64,000 nt of DNA. Origin: Uliginosibacterium gangwonense DSM 18521 (lineage in GTDB: Bacteria; Pseudomonadota; Gammaproteobacteria; Burkholderiales; Rhodocyclaceae). Of the stretch, positions 42,878-52,548 are shown piece after piece. Location of the stretch: contig NZ_KB892834.1 of NCBI RefSeq assembly GCF_000373965.1, positions 510,769-574,768 of the forward strand, in the 5' to 3' direction. The notes beneath the pieces were generated by a model that was not told the DNA's origin, made no database searches, and worked only from the letters and a program-made list of their open reading frames with translations. The position numbers were made by a program, and so were the translations under genes. Positions within the stretch are counted from its first letter, which is position 1; every line of letters begins with the position of its first letter.

Positions 42878-45778
42878 TTATGTACTTTTAGCCTGCGCCC
42901 GTAGTGCGTCGATATCGATAGTGTCGATCTGTTCCGGTTTGAGGAAACGGTTGGCATAGTCCTGATACACGCCCGAAGTGAGGAATATCTCGAATATGTC
43001 CCCGTCAAGATGTTGTTCGTGGACCATGCGGGCCATGATTTGCAGGGATTCCGATAAGGTCTTGGCGGATTTGTAGGGGCGGTCGGCTGCGGTGAGTGCT
43101 TCAAATACATCGGCAACCGCCATGATCCGCGCGGGTACGCTCATCTGCTCGCGCTTCAAGCCTTTCGGATAGCCGCGACCATCCATGCGCTCGTGGTGCC
43201 CACCGGCGATTTCCGGCACATTGCGCAGGTGGCGCGGGAAGGGCAGGCGCCCCAACATGATGATTGTCTGGACGATGTGTTCGTTGATGATGTAGCGCTC
43301 TTCATCGGTGAGCGTGCCCCGGCTGACCGACAGGTTATGCACTTCTCCCCGGTCGAATTTGTGTTCCGGCACACGCATGCAAATGCCCCAGGGGTTGTCC
43401 GGGGGGATCAGGTCCTTGGCAGGGCGCTCCACGATATGCTGGGGCTTGTCGGCCAGCAGCAGCTCGGTGGCGGGCAGCGTGGGGGCGGGAATCGGCGCCA
43501 GCACCCGCTGTTCTTCGAGCGAGAGGCCCAGGCGATCATCCAGGGTGCGTTGCCAGGTGCGCGTGGCAATCTCGTACAGGCGGGCGATCTTGTCTGGGTC
43601 GAGGAATTCGCCACCCACATTGCATGAAGCCACGAATGCAAATTCTTCATCTAGTTTGCGCCATGTGGTGTCGAGTTCGGCGCGTGCCTGTTCTTGTTCA
43701 GAGGCAGTCGGGTTGGTTTTGAGGAAGGCAATTTCTGCATCGCGTTTGAGCACTTCGAAGCGCATGCGGATTTCATGAACGCGGTTATAGATTGTCTCAA
43801 GCTTGGTGGCTTTGTCGACGACATATTCCGGTGTCGTGACCTTGCCGCAATCGTGGAGCCACGAGCCGATATGGATCGCTTCACGGTCTTCGTCGTTGAG
43901 GTGGTAGTCCTTGAAGGGGCCCTGCTTGCTCTCATGCACAGCTTCAGCCAGGGCACGGGTGATCTGTGGTACGCGTTGGCAATGCCCGCCGGTATAGGGG
44001 CTCTTGGCGTCGATTGCACCGGCAATAATCTGGATCAAGCCTTCGAGCAATTGCTTTTGGCTGTCGACAAGGTGGCGGGTGGCAATGGCCACGGCGGCCG
44101 TGGAAGACAGGGCCTCGATGAACGCCCGCAGTGGATCGCGTCGCCCTTTGTGGCTTTGCAGTGGGCGGGGTAATTCCAGCACCAGTGCGCCAACAAACTC
44201 CTTCTCGAAGGTTTCCAGCGCGACGGCGATGAGTTCCGGCCCGTCGGTATAGGCGATGCCGACCACGCTGTGCTCGCGGGTCACGCGTGCGGCCGGGTGC
44301 TCCAGCGCAATAGAGCAGTCTATGCTAACGGGGTAATTGCTCTCGTCCCCGTTGTGGGCGCGTAGTTGGGCGCGCTTCAGGCAGCGGCTATCTTCGTCAT
44401 ACAGGTAGAGGGCGCCGGAGTGGGCATGGGTGCTGACGGCCACATCGTTGAGCACTACTTCGAGCAGGCTCTCCAGCCGGGTTTCGGAATTGAGCGCGGC
44501 ACTTACATTGAGGAAACGCGCGATGGTTCCGCGCATCTGTGAGGCCGCACTGGCCAGCAGGTCGACCTCCGCGATATGGGAGCGGTTGAGCTTACCGGGG
44601 CCGAATTCAAAGGTGGCCACGGCGTGGGCATCATCAGCCAGATCCTTGAGGGGGCGTACCAGTTGCTGGGTCAGCCAGAAGCCACCGGGAATCGAGAGCA
44701 GGATGACTGCCAGGGTGATGAACAACTGGCGATGCAGCAAGGTTTGTGCCTTCAGGAAGAGTTCATCCTGAGGGACCGCCATGAGAACACGCAACGTGTG
44801 GCCTGCCGCAGCATTGATGAGCGGAATGGAGATCAGCTCCCAGTCTTTTCCGTTGATGGACTGGGCGGTACGGACCACGCCTGCCTTGTCCAAGCTTGCG
44901 GCAGCTTGTAGGGGCGCCAAACCCAGCTGCCGGATATTGGCCATTCGTGGGCTGCCGTCGGGATTGCGAAAAACGGCTTTGCTCAGGTCTTCCACGGCTA
45001 CGACATTGGAATTTTCATCGATGATGGCGACCTGGGAACCCTTGGTCATTTTGAGGCCACTTGTCTCCTGGGCAAGGTTTTCCAGTGTGGCATCCAGGCC
45101 AATGACCGCTTTACCATCGGCACTACGTTGCGAGAGGGTGGCTCCAATGGCTTGGCGGGTAAAGAAGATATAGGGGGCGGTGATTGAAGCGCCTTCGCTG
45201 GATAGCGCATTGGCATACCATGCGCGGGTGCGTGGGTCAAAGCGGTAGCCGGGGAGAACTTCTTGGCGCAGGATGGCCCCGGCGGCACTGTAGAAATAAT
45301 ACTCACCTAGAAAACTTCCGTCGTTGCGGCGGGTGATGCTTTGTACCAGCATGGCAGCGGTTGCGGGGGCATTTGTGACTTTGCGCATGGCTGCGTCGCG
45401 CAAGGGGCGGAAAAGAATGAAATCCCCATTCGGGTAACCTACGTACCACGCGTCCAGCAGTGGGTTGGAGCTCAGTACGGTGCGCGCCATGGGCAGCGCA
45501 TTGATCCGCTCGGCAAGGGTAGTGGCCTGGGTGATCGGGTGGTAGGCGAGCAGTTCGAGTTGGTTTTTGGCGGGCAGCAGAATGCCCCGGATCTTGTCCT
45601 TCAGGGCCGTGGAAACATGCTGGATGGATTCATTGACCGTCGTGGAGATGACTTGGCGGGTATTGTGGTAGGACGTAAAAGCCAGCGCAAACGCCACCAG
45701 CAGCAATAGCAGGGTGGAGCCGCCTGCCATCACGACATGCAGTGGAACTTTCAGGTGACGCCGCTCCGCCCGATCCAT
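42878..45778 (-). CDS. Membrane HD-GYP cyclic-di-GMP phosphodiesterase with Cache, HAMP and GAF-like domains
   Basis: The 966-residue protein has one N-terminal helix (about 13-35), a periplasmic dCache sensor (about 40-325), a second helix (LFITLAVILLSIPGGFWLTQ), a HAMP segment and a GAF-like region (about 430-600). The C-terminal HD-GYP domain has the metal motif HDCGK at about 642 and HHERMDGRGYP at about 861. About 160 extra residues separate HDCGK from the next conserved His (NEHI, near 832). The GYP signature argues for c-di-GMP hydrolysis. The environmental ligand of the Cache domain is unknown. Confidence 0.9.
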   Translation of the reverse strand: MDRAERRHLKVPLHVVMAGGSTLLLLLVAFALAFTSYHNTRQVISTTVNESIQHVSTALKDKIRGILLPAKNQLELLAYHPITQATTLAERINALPMARTVLSSNPLLDAWYVGYPNGDFILFRPLRDAAMRKVTNAPATAAMLVQSITRRNDGSFLGEYYFYSAAGAILRQEVLPGYRFDPRTRAWYANALSSEGASITAPYIFFTRQAIGATLSQRSADGKAVIGLDATLENLAQETSGLKMTKGSQVAIIDENSNVVAVEDLSKAVFRNPDGSPRMANIRQLGLAPLQAAASLDKAGVVRTAQSINGKDWELISIPLINAAAGHTLRVLMAVPQDELFLKAQTLLHRQLFITLAVILLSIPGGFWLTQQLVRPLKDLADDAHAVATFEFGPGKLNRSHIAEVDLLASAASQMRGTIARFLNVSAALNSETRLESLLEVVLNDVAVSTHAHSGALYLYDEDSRCLKRAQLRAHNGDESNYPVSIDCSIALEHPAARVTREHSVVGIAYTDGPELIAVALETFEKEFVGALVLELPRPLQSHKGRRDPLRAFIEALSSTAAVAIATRHLVDSQKQLLEGLIQIIAGAIDAKSPYTGGHCQRVPQITRALAEAVHESKQGPFKDYHLNDEDREAIHIGSWLHDCGKVTTPEYVVDKATKLETIYNRVHEIRMRFEVLKRDAEIAFLKTNPTASEQEQARAELDTTWRKLDEEFAFVASCNVGGEFLDPDKIARLYEIATRTWQRTLDDRLGLSLEEQRVLAPIPAPTLPATELLLADKPQHIVERPAKDLIPPDNPWGICMRVPEHKFDRGEVHNLSVSRGTLTDEERYIINEHIVQTIIMLGRLPFPRHLRNVPEIAGGHHERMDGRGYPKGLKREQMSVPARIMAVADVFEALTAADRPYKSAKTLSESLQIMARMVHEQHLDGDIFEIFLTSGVYQDYANRFLKPEQIDTIDIDALRAQAKST

Positions 45779-45829
45779 GGTCAGCCCCTTCTGTGCGCGC
45801 TACTTCAGCCTGTCATAGATTACAGGATA

Positions 45830-46714
45830 CTAGCTTGCGGAGGTGAGTGCAGCCTCCAGCAACCATTGGTGCAAGGTTTGCAGGGCGGCTTCGTTTGCCC
45901 GGCGGGTGGCGATGCATAGGGTGAAGTAGGCCCCGCATGGTACGAAGCCCAGTGGTGCCAGCAGGCGGCCCTGGGCAATATCCCGCTCGACCAGCAGTTG
46001 GGGCGCAATGCCGATGCCCAGCCCGCTGGCGGCAGCTTCCAGCATCAGGGGCAGATGATCGAAATGCCTGCCTGTCGTCAGGTGGGCAGGGTCGATGTGC
46101 TGCGCCCGTGCCCAGTCTGCCCAGGCTTCTTTGCGTGAGGCCGTATGCAACAAAGTTTGCCCCTGCAAGGCGCTAGCTGTGGTGGGGATGTTGGGCCAGG
46201 TGGGGGCGCATACTGGGCCCACCGCCTCTGCCAGTAGTGGGGTGGCCTGAATCTCACGCGGCCAGGGCGCATGGCCGCTGATGACCAGGGCGTCCACCCG
46301 GCGGCTGGCCAGTTCAGCCAGATCGGCGCCGGTTTGCAGGCGCAGCCGGATGTTGGGGTGGCGGGCTTCGAAATGTTCCAGACGCGGGATCAGCCAGTTT
46401 GCCAGGAAGCTGCCTGGAGCACCCAGGGTGAGTTCGGTGGCCTGCGGGTGATGCGCAATTTCTGCGCAGCGTGCCTCAAGCATATCCAGCGCCTGAGCGG
46501 TGGTCTGTTGCAGACGCTGGCCTGCCTCGGTCACCTTGACGCCATCGGCATGGCGGGTGAACAGTGGCTGGCCCAGCCAATCTTCCAGCTGGCGGATCTG
46601 ATGGCTCACCGCACCGTGGGTCACGCAGAGTTCTTCTGCCGCAGCAGAGAAGCTTAGGCAGCGTGCGGCAGCGTCGAAACTGCGCAGGGCATTGAGTGGG
46701 GGCAGGCGTCGCAT
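45830..46714 (-). CDS. trpI: LysR-family regulator TrpI, divergent to trpBA
   Basis: The 294-residue LysR protein has an N-terminal helix-turn-helix (LSFSAAAEELCVTHGAVSHQ, about residues 20-39) and a GcvA/TrpI-like effector domain. It is transcribed away from trpB with a 111-bp shared region, the arrangement known from Pseudomonas, where TrpI with indoleglycerol phosphate activates trpBA. The name rests on this context; GcvA-like proteins look similar. Confidence 0.85.
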   Translation of the reverse strand: MRRLPPLNALRSFDAAARCLSFSAAAEELCVTHGAVSHQIRQLEDWLGQPLFTRHADGVKVTEAGQRLQQTTAQALDMLEARCAEIAHHPQATELTLGAPGSFLANWLIPRLEHFEARHPNIRLRLQTGADLAELASRRVDALVISGHAPWPREIQATPLLAEAVGPVCAPTWPNIPTTASALQGQTLLHTASRKEAWADWARAQHIDPAHLTTGRHFDHLPLMLEAAASGLGIGIAPQLLVERDIAQGRLLAPLGFVPCGAYFTLCIATRRANEAALQTLHQWLLEAALTSAS

Positions 46715-46727
46715 CGCTTACTCTTGA

Positions 46728-46744
46728 TGTGAAATTAATTCACA
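46728..46744. promoter_or_regulatory. LysR-type box in the trpI-trpB intergenic region
   Basis: TGTGAA and TTCACA form an inverted repeat around ATTAA (46728-46744). It lies just upstream of the trpI start and about 80 bp before trpB, where a TrpI recognition site is expected. Confidence 0.6.
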
Positions 46745-46825
46745 GATAGATGCCAGAATATATCGATTTATAGACGATTTGTTCATGGTTAAGCTGAAAA
46801 AACAGTTCACACCCTGGAGCGAATC

Positions 46826-48043
46826 ATGGAAACCCAGACCACGCCTTATTGCGGCGAAGGGCCGGATGCAGCCGGGCTGTTCGGGCGTTTTGGTGGCGCC
46901 TACATGCCTGAGACCCTCATGCCTGCGCTCGATGCGCTTACCCGTGCATTTGAGGCCGCGATTGCCGATCCGGCGTTCTGGAGCGCCTACCGTGGCATTT
47001 TGAGTGATTACGTTGGGCGGCCCAGTCCGCTGTTTCTGGCCGAGCGCCTGAGTGCCGCACTGGACGGGGCGCAGATCTACCTCAAGCGGGAAGACCTGAA
47101 CCATACTGGCGCCCACAAGATCAACAACTGCGTCGGCCAGATCCTGCTCGCTCAGCGCATGGGCAAGCGGCGGGTGATTGCTGAGACCGGCGCAGGCCAG
47201 CATGGCGTGGCCACCGCCACGGTTTGCGCTCTCTTCGGGCTGGAATGCGCGGTCTACATGGGGGCGGAAGACATGGCCCGGCAGGCGGCCAACGTGCGCC
47301 GCATGCGCCTGTTGGGGGCCGAAGTGCGCGCCGTGCATGCTGGCACCGCCACGCTCAAGGATGCCATGAACGAAGCCCTGCGCGACTGGATCACCAACGT
47401 GGGGGACACCTACTATCTGCTCGGTACTGGGGCCGGGCCTCACCCCTACCCCCGTCTGGTGCGCGAATTCCAGCGCATCATCGGCATCGAGACCCGCGAA
47501 CAGATCCTGACCAAGACCGGGCGCCTGCCCGATGCCATGGTTGCCTGCGTGGGGGGCGGGTCGAATGCGATTGGCTTCTTCCACCCCTTCCTGGCAGAAC
47601 CTGCCGTGCGTTTCTACGGCGTGGAAGCCGGTGGCCTGGGCCTTGTCAGTGGCAAGCATGCTGCCTGTTTGGGGGCGGGCAGCCCAGGCGTGCTGCATGG
47701 CAATCTCACCTACCTGTTGCAGGATGGTGATGGCCAGATCATCAATGCCTACTCGATTTCCGCCGGGCTGGATTACCCCGGCGTGGGCCCGGAACACGCC
47801 CTGCTGCATGAATGCGGCCGGGTGAAGTACGAATCCGCCACCGATGCCGAGGCGCTGGACGCCTTCCACTGGCTGGCGCGCCTGGAAGGCATTCTCCCTG
47901 CACTGGAAAGTGCCCATGCGCTCGCCTTTGCACGCAAGCTCGCCCCTACGCTGGGGCGCGACCAGAACCTCGTCGTCTGCCTCTCCGGGCGAGGCGACAA
48001 GGATGTCGACACCGTGATCGCCCATCAGGAGGCTGCACAATGA
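46826..48043 (+). CDS. trpB: Tryptophan synthase beta subunit
   Basis: TrpB condenses indole with L-serine to tryptophan using PLP. The 405-residue protein has the entry motif [17 protein letters not shown], the PLP lysine in [29 protein letters not shown], the phosphate-binding GGGSNAIG and the C-terminal [16 protein letters not shown] precedes the ATG. Its stop overlaps the trpA start (ATGA), giving the usual coupled pair. Confidence 0.98.
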   Translation: METQTTPYCGEGPDAAGLFGRFGGAYMPETLMPALDALTRAFEAAIADPAFWSAYRGILSDYVGRPSPLFLAERLSAALDGAQIYLKREDLNHTGAHKINNCVGQILLAQRMGKRRVIAETGAGQHGVATATVCALFGLECAVYMGAEDMARQAANVRRMRLLGAEVRAVHAGTATLKDAMNEALRDWITNVGDTYYLLGTGAGPHPYPRLVREFQRIIGIETREQILTKTGRLPDAMVACVGGGSNAIGFFHPFLAEPAVRFYGVEAGGLGLVSGKHAACLGAGSPGVLHGNLTYLLQDGDGQIINAYSISAGLDYPGVGPEHALLHECGRVKYESATDAEALDAFHWLARLEGILPALESAHALAFARKLAPTLGRDQNLVVCLSGRGDKDVDTVIAHQEAAQ

Positions 48044-48825
48044 ACCGTATCGACCATACCCTCGCACGCCTGCGCCAACGCCCCCGCAGCGCCCTGGTGA
48101 GCTACTTCACCGCCGGAGACCCCGACTTCGCCACCAGCCTGCGCCTGCTGCAAGGCCTGGGTGCAGCCGGGGCCGACCTGATCGAACTGGGGCTACCCTT
48201 CAGCGACCCGGTTGCCGATGGCCCCGCCATCCAGGCTGCCCACATCCGCGCCCGCGCTGCCGGACAAACCGCTGCCCGTACCCTGGAACTGGTGCAGGCG
48301 CTGCGCCAGAGCGACGCGCAGACGCCGGTGATCCTGATGGGTTATCTCAACCCGGTGATGCAATATGGCGCCGCAGGTTTCATGCAGGATGCTGCCCGGG
48401 CGGGCGTGGATGGCCTGATTCTCGTCGATTTACCTGTCGAGCATATGGCGCCCTACCATCAACTGGCGCAGGAAGCGGGGCTGCACCTGATCCGCATGAC
48501 CGCTCCTACCAGCGATGACGTACGGCTGGAAAAGGTGCTCCAGGGGGCCACGGGCTTCGTCTACCACGTCACCCTTACCGGTACGACCGGGGCCGCAAGC
48601 TGTACCGCCGCGCAGGTGGAAACCGCACTGGCGCAGGTGCGCCGCCACACCACCCTGCCGCTGGCGGCGGGCTTTGGCATCCGCACCCCCGTCCAGGTGC
48701 GCGAACTGGCAGGTGTGGCCGAGCTGATCGTGGTCGGCTCGCGGCTGGTGGAAGTGCTGGCCGCGCAGGGCGTAGAAGCCGCCCTGGCTGAAGTTCAAGC
48801 GTTGGCGGCCGCCTTGCGGGGGTGA
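48040..48825 (+). CDS. trpA: Tryptophan synthase alpha subunit
   Basis: TrpA cleaves indole-3-glycerol phosphate and channels indole to TrpB. The 261-residue TIM barrel has the family signature [19 protein letters not shown] with the catalytic Glu and Asp, [10 protein letters not shown], and the late phosphate-binding segments AAGFGIR and [11 protein letters not shown] 48040 overlaps the trpB stop. The last ~35 codons have a diverged second copy at 50470-50570, 1.7 kb downstream on the same strand. Confidence 0.97.
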   Translation: MNRIDHTLARLRQRPRSALVSYFTAGDPDFATSLRLLQGLGAAGADLIELGLPFSDPVADGPAIQAAHIRARAAGQTAARTLELVQALRQSDAQTPVILMGYLNPVMQYGAAGFMQDAARAGVDGLILVDLPVEHMAPYHQLAQEAGLHLIRMTAPTSDDVRLEKVLQGATGFVYHVTLTGTTGAASCTAAQVETALAQVRRHTTLPLAAGFGIRTPVQVRELAGVAELIVVGSRLVEVLAAQGVEAALAEVQALAAALRG

Positions 48826-48845
48826 TAAACCATGCGTTTGGGATG

Positions 48846-48897
48846 GATTGATGTGCTTGCGCATGGAGCGCGATAGCACATCAATCTCCTTCTTTAC
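48846..48897 (+). terminator. Terminator of trpBA
   Basis: GATTGATGTGCT (48846-48857) and AGCACATCAATC (48875-48886) are perfect inverse repeats around a 17-nt loop, followed by the T/C-rich TCCTTCTTTAC. It lies about 20 bp after the trpA stop and 40 bp before the convergent gene end. Confidence 0.75.
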
Positions 48898-48935
48898 GCC
48901 CCAAGATGGCGTTGTGCCAGATTGCCTGAACAGGT

Positions 48936-50339
48936 TCAGTGCAGCATTTGTAGCTTCTGGAACGCGCCGGAGTCCGCAATGCGCAGAATCAGATGGGCGC
49001 TGATCAGGATCAGGAAAATCAGGTTACCCCACAATGCCCGCGTGCTGCATGCCGCAGGCGCCGGGCCGAAGCGGTTATCCGAAGATTGACCAGACATGAC
49101 CGCCAGCATGATGAATATGATGATTTCTATCAAGACAATCAATAGGACCAGGAGTGTTCCAACCCCGCCGAGTTGCAAGCTTGAGGCCATCAAGACCCGA
49201 ATCATGGTGAGGATGCCGTAGAGAATCAGCCAGCGACCACTCATTCCTATGTCATGAATGCGTGCGAGGAACAACTGCAAGGTGTAGCCAGTAACCAGAA
49301 AGTTGGCTGCAGCAAATGTGATGGGTGATGCTCCGAACAAGCGAAGAAAGAAACCCAGGATAAAAATGTTGAACAGGCTGAACGCGACCCAGATACTCAG
49401 AACGCTGAAAATGCGTGACAAGAAGAAAACCCGGTTGGCACGTATGCCGGGGGCGTACCATTCAAACGGTTTGCCAATCGCGCTTGGCGTCCAGCCATAC
49501 TTGTTGCGCCCTGCTGAGGGCAGGACTGCAAGTAGTAGTACGCCACACTGGAGCAGATTGAGCCCCATGTGGGTGCCGAAAGTCTTGCCGCAGAATCCAC
49601 AAAGAGCCACGTAGGCGACGGCCAGAAAGCCGGGGAGCCCCAGGTCATGCAGGCGCAGTGCAGAGACACGGGTCAGCTGGAAGACAAAGAATGCGCAGGC
49701 CAGCAGGCTGAATAGTCCGGGGTCCGGAATTTTCGCCCCAGCCAGGAGTGCAATGAATTTTTCTCCATGAAAAATATCCTGTATCAGGTAGGCGCCAAAG
49801 GTGGCCAGCAGGTAGTGGGCTGGATTCATGCGCCCAAAGAAGCTCAGCCCCCAGAGTGTGGTGCGGTCGGTGGAGTCGTCGGGTGTCTCTGTTACCTGCG
49901 GCGGCGCCTGCACTGGTTGGGGGGCTGCGGCTGGCTTGGGTTGCGCTGTTTTGCCCAGGCACACACTGCAGGGCTGCCCGGCCAGGCGCATGGAACCACA
50001 GCGTGGGCAGATGTGTTCAGCCGCGTTGTTTGGGCGGGGTTGTGTGGCCTGTTGGGCTTGTGTGTCTTGTGAAGCACTTGGCGTTGTGGCGGGCGCCGTG
50101 TGGCTTGTGTCGGGTTCTACGGCGACATCCATGCCGATCTTGCGCAGTTGGGCGAGATAGTGCGCAGCTTTCTCCAGTGGTAAACCCTGTTTGAGGGTGA
50201 CCGGGCCGCCCCGGAAGACTGCGTTGAGCTGGGCCGCACTGAACGCCCCGCGTTGTTCCAGCAGGCTGCGTACTTGGGATTCTTCAAAGCCCGGCAGACA
50301 CTGACCACTGAACCTGATCTTGAACACCGCTGCATCCAT
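48936..50339 (-). CDS. Zinc-ribbon and DUF805-type membrane protein
   Basis: The protein of about 467 residues has a soluble N-terminal domain (FKIRFSGQCLPGFEESQVRS), a Pro/Gln/Ala-rich linker and a zinc ribbon (CPRCGSMRLAGQPCSVC). About eight membrane helices follow, arranged as two DUF805-like halves: ALRLHDLGLPGFLAVAYVAL in the first, and ARIHDIGMSGRWLILYGILT in the second, sharing the LHD(L/I)G(L/M)(P/S)G motif. The helices suggest an internal duplication. It lies between intact trpA and a decayed trpA fragment, so it may have arrived as an insertion. Function unknown. Start 50339 is preferred over GTG 50345. Confidence 0.75.
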   Translation of the reverse strand: MDAAVFKIRFSGQCLPGFEESQVRSLLEQRGAFSAAQLNAVFRGGPVTLKQGLPLEKAAHYLAQLRKIGMDVAVEPDTSHTAPATTPSASQDTQAQQATQPRPNNAAEHICPRCGSMRLAGQPCSVCLGKTAQPKPAAAPQPVQAPPQVTETPDDSTDRTTLWGLSFFGRMNPAHYLLATFGAYLIQDIFHGEKFIALLAGAKIPDPGLFSLLACAFFVFQLTRVSALRLHDLGLPGFLAVAYVALCGFCGKTFGTHMGLNLLQCGVLLLAVLPSAGRNKYGWTPSAIGKPFEWYAPGIRANRVFFLSRIFSVLSIWVAFSLFNIFILGFFLRLFGASPITFAAANFLVTGYTLQLFLARIHDIGMSGRWLILYGILTMIRVLMASSLQLGGVGTLLVLLIVLIEIIIFIMLAVMSGQSSDNRFGPAPAACSTRALWGNLIFLILISAHLILRIADSGAFQKLQMLH

Positions 50340-50469
50340 ACTCACCCACCCCGATTTGACTACTATTATTTGTAAGCATTTTCGAGGGATTGTAACTGGT
50401 CAGCATGCAGCTATGTGGTAATGCGTCACACCTGCGCATGGGCAAGGCTTTTGTCTGACTTCCTACAAA

Positions 50470-50570
50470 CAATGCTACCTCTCACGGCAGGCTTTAGCCT
50501 CCGCCCAGATACGCGAACTGACAGGTGCGGCAGAGCCAATCGGGGTCAGTTCGCGTCTGGTTGAAATACA
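50470..50570 (+). pseudogene. Decayed copy of the trpA 3' end
   Basis: The sequence aligns with trpA from about 48650 to 48760. Read in two frames it gives TMLPLTAGFSLRP, then QIRELTGAAEPIGVSSRLVE, against [13 protein letters not shown] and [20 protein letters not shown] in intact TrpA. About 8 bp are missing between the two blocks (after CCG at about 50503), which breaks the frame. The orientation is the same as trpA. Nucleotide identity by eye is roughly 70-75% over 90 bp. Confidence 0.8.
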
Positions 50571-50594
50571 AAGGCAGCTGCTTTGCGGGGATGA

Positions 50595-50897
50595 TCAGTT
50601 GTCCTCGTGATGCTTGCGGATGTTGTTGATCTCGTTGGTCATCGAGTCAAAATCATGCAGGATTTGGCGTTCTTCTTTGTTGAGTGTGCTGCGATCCAGG
50701 TGTTCGACCAAAACAGTCATCATGCGAAGCAGGCGTCCCAACTGCCGTCCATAACTCCAATGAACGATGATGCCTTCTTCCAGAACGGGGTTTTGACTGC
50801 CACTGAGGTTGACGTTGATGAGGCCGAACTGCCCCATTGACCGCATCCATTGGAATACGTCGCCAGACCACGGAGAAGCAAGCTTGGTTGTGCTCAT
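50595..50897 (-). CDS. Small soluble protein of unknown function
   Basis: A 100-residue protein (MSTTKLASPWSGDVFQWMRS...) with a strong ribosome site (GGGAGG) 9 bp before the ATG. The second half is probably helical (RQLGRLLRMMTVLVEHLDRS, EERQILHDFDSMTNEINNIR). No signal peptide, membrane helix or known motif. The ribosome site and the intact frame support a real gene; the function is unknown. Confidence 0.6.
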   Translation of the reverse strand: MSTTKLASPWSGDVFQWMRSMGQFGLINVNLSGSQNPVLEEGIIVHWSYGRQLGRLLRMMTVLVEHLDRSTLNKEERQILHDFDSMTNEINNIRKHHEDN

Positions 50898-51062
50898 GAT
50901 AGGAGCCTCCCAGAAGTATTACGCCCTCAGCATGGTTCGATTTTTCAGTTTTGCCAGTTGGTCGAGCCTTCAGGGTATGCATTTGACAGGTTGCGTTAAT
51001 TTGCGAAAAACCCGGATAAAGAAGGATAATATTCCGCTTCGATTGTGATGGCGGGATAGGCC

Positions 51063-51377
51063 TTGAAAGCTTGGCTGATAGTGTTGCTACTTGTAGTGGC
51101 GGGGGTGGCCTGGAGCCAGGACTGGTTGCGCCCTGCGCGCTGGCGTGAGGTGGTGAGCCAGCCTGAGGTGGTCTATCGCTGGAAGGATGAGCGTGGCCAG
51201 TGGGCTTACGGCACCCAGCCTCCGGCGGGCAAGAAGGCCGAGCGCGTGCGCGCTGAGGACAAGATGAGTGTGGTGGAGGCCCCCGCCGTCAAACCCGTAT
51301 CCGCGCCTGATCCTGCCGCCAGCAATATCGAAGAGATGCGCCGCAAGATGATGGATAAGGCTATCGACGGGCAATAA
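51063..51377 (+). CDS. DUF4124-domain periplasmic or membrane-anchored protein
   Basis: The 104-residue protein starts at TTG 51063 with a hydrophobic signal/anchor (AWLIVLLLVVAGVAWS). The DUF4124 core EVVYRWKDERGQWAYGTQPP follows at about residues 35-54, then a charged C-terminal tail. The domain is common in envelope proteins of Betaproteobacteria without known function. GGGATAGG upstream may serve as ribosome site for the TTG start. Confidence 0.75.
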   Translation: MKAWLIVLLLVVAGVAWSQDWLRPARWREVVSQPEVVYRWKDERGQWAYGTQPPAGKKAERVRAEDKMSVVEAPAVKPVSAPDPAASNIEEMRRKMMDKAIDGQ

Positions 51378-51424
51378 TTCCATTTCTAACCTGCGTGATC
51401 GTATTGATCTGGAAACGGAATAGC

Positions 51425-51832
51425 ATGAGCAAGAAGAACAAGGCGGGGGCGTTGGAGCCGTGCCCCTGCGGATCAGGCAGCGGTTATGCGCAATGCTGCG
51501 CGCCCTACCATGGCGGTTTGCCTGCGTCTACGCCAGAAGCATTGATGCGCTCGCGCTACAGCGCATATGCCATGGGCTTATCTGATTATCTCTTGGCAAG
51601 CTGGTATGCTGGTACCCGCCCGGAAACCCTGGATCTTTCCGATCCGCCGACCAAATGGATCGGTTTGCAGGTGCTGGGCGCGCAGATGCAGGACGCTAGC
51701 CACGGCACCGTGGAGTTTGTGGCCCGCTGCCGTATCAACGGGCGGGCTGAGCGCATGCACGAAGCGAGTCGCTTTGTGAAGGAAGGCGGGCGCTGGTACT
51801 ACGTGGATGGGGATTTTCCCAGCGCAGCCTGA
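51425..51832 (+). CDS. ychJ: YchJ-family SEC-C motif protein
   Basis: The 135-residue UPF0225/YchJ protein has the N-terminal SEC-C zinc motif CPCGSGSGYAQCC followed by PYHGGLPASTPEALMRSRYS and a NTF2-like body ending GGRWYYVDGD. The role of YchJ proteins is not established; the SEC-C motif suggests zinc binding and perhaps a link to protein quality control. ATG 51425 gives the standard N-terminus. It follows the DUF4124 gene by 47 bp. Confidence 0.88.
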   Translation: MSKKNKAGALEPCPCGSGSGYAQCCAPYHGGLPASTPEALMRSRYSAYAMGLSDYLLASWYAGTRPETLDLSDPPTKWIGLQVLGAQMQDASHGTVEFVARCRINGRAERMHEASRFVKEGGRWYYVDGDFPSAA

Positions 51833-51840
51833 ACAGGTTC

Positions 51841-52521
51841 TCAGGCGTAGGGGGTGGGGTCTGCCAGCCCGGCTGTGACGAAACCGGCGCTGCGCAGGCG
51901 GCAGGCATCGCACTGGCCACAGGCACGGCCTTGGTCGTCGGCCTTGTAGCAGGAGACGGTCATGCCGTAATCCACGCCCAGCGCGGTGCCACGCTGCACG
52001 ATCTCGGCCTTGGAGAGCTTGATCAGCGGCGCGTGGATATGCATCTTGGCGCCTTCCACCCCGACCTTGGTCGCCAGATTCGCCATTGCCTCATAGGCGG
52101 CGATGAATTCCGGGCGGCAATCCGGGTAGCCCGAGTAATCCACCGCGTTGACCCCCACGTAGATGTCATTGGCGCCCAGCACTTCAGCCCAGCCCAGGGC
52201 CAGCGAGAGCATCACGGTGTTGCGCGCAGGCACATAGGTCACGGGGATACCACCGGCTTGAACACCGCTGGTGGGGACTTCGATGGTGGCATCCGTTAGG
52301 GCTGAGCCACCGAATTGCCCCAGGTCGACATGGGCCAGACGATGTTCGCGCGCGCCCAGTGCTGCAGCTACGCGGCGTGCAGCGGCCAGTTCGGCGGCAT
52401 GGCGTTGGCCATAGGCGACCGACAGGGCGTAGGTTTCAAATCCCTCGGCACGGGCAATGGCGAGGCAGGTGGCGGAGTCCAGGCCGCCGGAGAGCAGGAC
52501 GACAGCGCGTGGTGCGGGCAT
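51841..52521 (-). CDS. queC: 7-cyano-7-deazaguanine synthase QueC
   Basis: QueC makes preQ0 from 7-carboxy-7-deazaguanine with ammonia and ATP in queuosine biosynthesis. The 226-residue PP-loop protein has [13 protein letters not shown] at the N-terminus, [16 protein letters not shown], and a zinc site at the C-terminus ([17 protein letters not shown]). It is the last gene of the tol-pal-cpoB-queE-queC block, 27 bp after queE. Confidence 0.97.
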   Translation of the reverse strand: MPAPRAVVLLSGGLDSATCLAIARAEGFETYALSVAYGQRHAAELAAARRVAAALGAREHRLAHVDLGQFGGSALTDATIEVPTSGVQAGGIPVTYVPARNTVMLSLALGWAEVLGANDIYVGVNAVDYSGYPDCRPEFIAAYEAMANLATKVGVEGAKMHIHAPLIKLSKAEIVQRGTALGVDYGMTVSCYKADDQGRACGQCDACRLRSAGFVTAGLADPTPYA

Positions 52522-52548
52522 GACGATTTCCGGTTCCGGTGAAAATGT

